NCBI GenBank assembly: GCA_006503535.1 | Contig: QYRS01000002.1 | Location: 744,001-808,000, forward strand | Direction: 5' to 3' | Length of the DNA: 64,000 nucleotides | From: Arthrinium phaeospermum | Lineage: Eukaryota; Ascomycota; Sordariomycetes; Amphisphaeriales; Apiosporaceae | Shown here: positions 63,768 through 64,000 of the stretch, piece after piece | Position numbering within the stretch: position 1 is the first letter of the stretch | How the letters are laid out: the number at the start of each line of letters is the position of its first letter | Made by a program: the position numbers and the translations under genes | The notes under the pieces: generated by a model | The model's input: only the letters and a program-made list of their open reading frames with translations | The model's database searches: none | Told to the model about the DNA's origin: nothing

Positions 63768-64000
63768 ATGCAGCGCGTCTCGTGGGAAACTGATGATGTG
63801 GAGGATGGCACGACGTCACGCACCTCTCGTTGCTGTGGTGGTGCGCTCTCAGCCTCGGCACTAGGGAAACCTGTCGAATATCCCCGAGATATTGTGTACG
63901 TCCATTCCTTGATTGATATAATCCCCCAATCCAACATCCGGGGGGGCAGATATAGGGGAAGAGACTCAGGCTCACATGTCACATTTTCTAGACCAAGTGA
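63768..64000 (+). CDS. Possible 5' end of an unrecognised gene, open to the window edge
   Basis: From the ATG at 63768 the frame stays open for 77 codons and runs off the end of the window. The peptide starts MQRVSWETDDVEDG and includes the more hydrophobic YPRDIVYVHSLIDIIPQS before a Gly/Arg-rich segment. I recognise no domain. The ATG follows a pyrimidine-rich leader and has a purine at -3, which fits a fungal start. An intron may lie within the visible part. It could also be a chance open frame of this length. Confidence 0.35.
   Translation, partial: MQRVSWETDDVEDGTTSRTSRCCGGALSASALGKPVEYPRDIVYVHSLIDIIPQSNIRGGRYRGRDSGSHVTFSRPS

Overview
This window looks like nuclear DNA of a filamentous ascomycete, probably a Sordariomycete. 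The genes have short introns (about 50-140 nt, mostly GT-AG, often with CTAAC or TACTAAT-like branch sites) and mostly GC-leaning codons. The protein set is typically fungal: a Zn2Cys6-PAS regulator, a DUF300 membrane protein, peroxisomal Lon, Csf1 and a MATE transporter. The species cannot be named from sequence alone.

Layout. 0-11 kb holds dbp10 (-, 3' end outside the window), a DNAJC8/Spf31-like J-protein (+), mlh1 (-), an arrestin-like protein (+) and a small unrecognised gene (+). 13.5-15.8 kb holds a Zn2Cys6-PAS transcription factor (-) whose zinc cluster is completed by an 8-nt microexon. 15.8-34.7 kb is an 18.8-kb stretch, lying upstream of that regulator, with no gene I can support. 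34.7-42 kb holds peroxisomal Lon (-), a small GNAT acetyltransferase (+) and a TMEM184/DUF300 protein (-). 42.7-52.6 kb is the very large csf1 lipid-transfer gene (+). 53-64 kb holds the RPA32 subunit rfa2 (+), a second GNAT protein (-), isopentenyl-diphosphate isomerase idi1 (-), a MATE transporter (-) and the start of an unrecognised gene running off the right edge (+).

The genes are mostly housekeeping and do not form an obvious operon or biosynthetic cluster: ribosome biogenesis, splicing-linked chaperone, mismatch repair, DNA replication/repair, peroxisome quality control, lipid transfer and isoprenoid supply. mlh1 and rfa2 both act in DNA repair but lie 48 kb apart, so I infer no functional linkage.

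The strongest oddities are these: (1) ten apparent single-base deletions in otherwise conserved reading frames, nine of them in the first 11 kb, which suggests local consensus error or real gene decay; (2) an 8-nt microexon carrying the third zinc-binding cysteine of the regulator; (3) other tiny exons (7, 18 and 26 nt) and a GC-AG intron; (4) the 18.8-kb gene-free block. I found no CRISPR array, rRNA, convincing tRNA or intact transposon.
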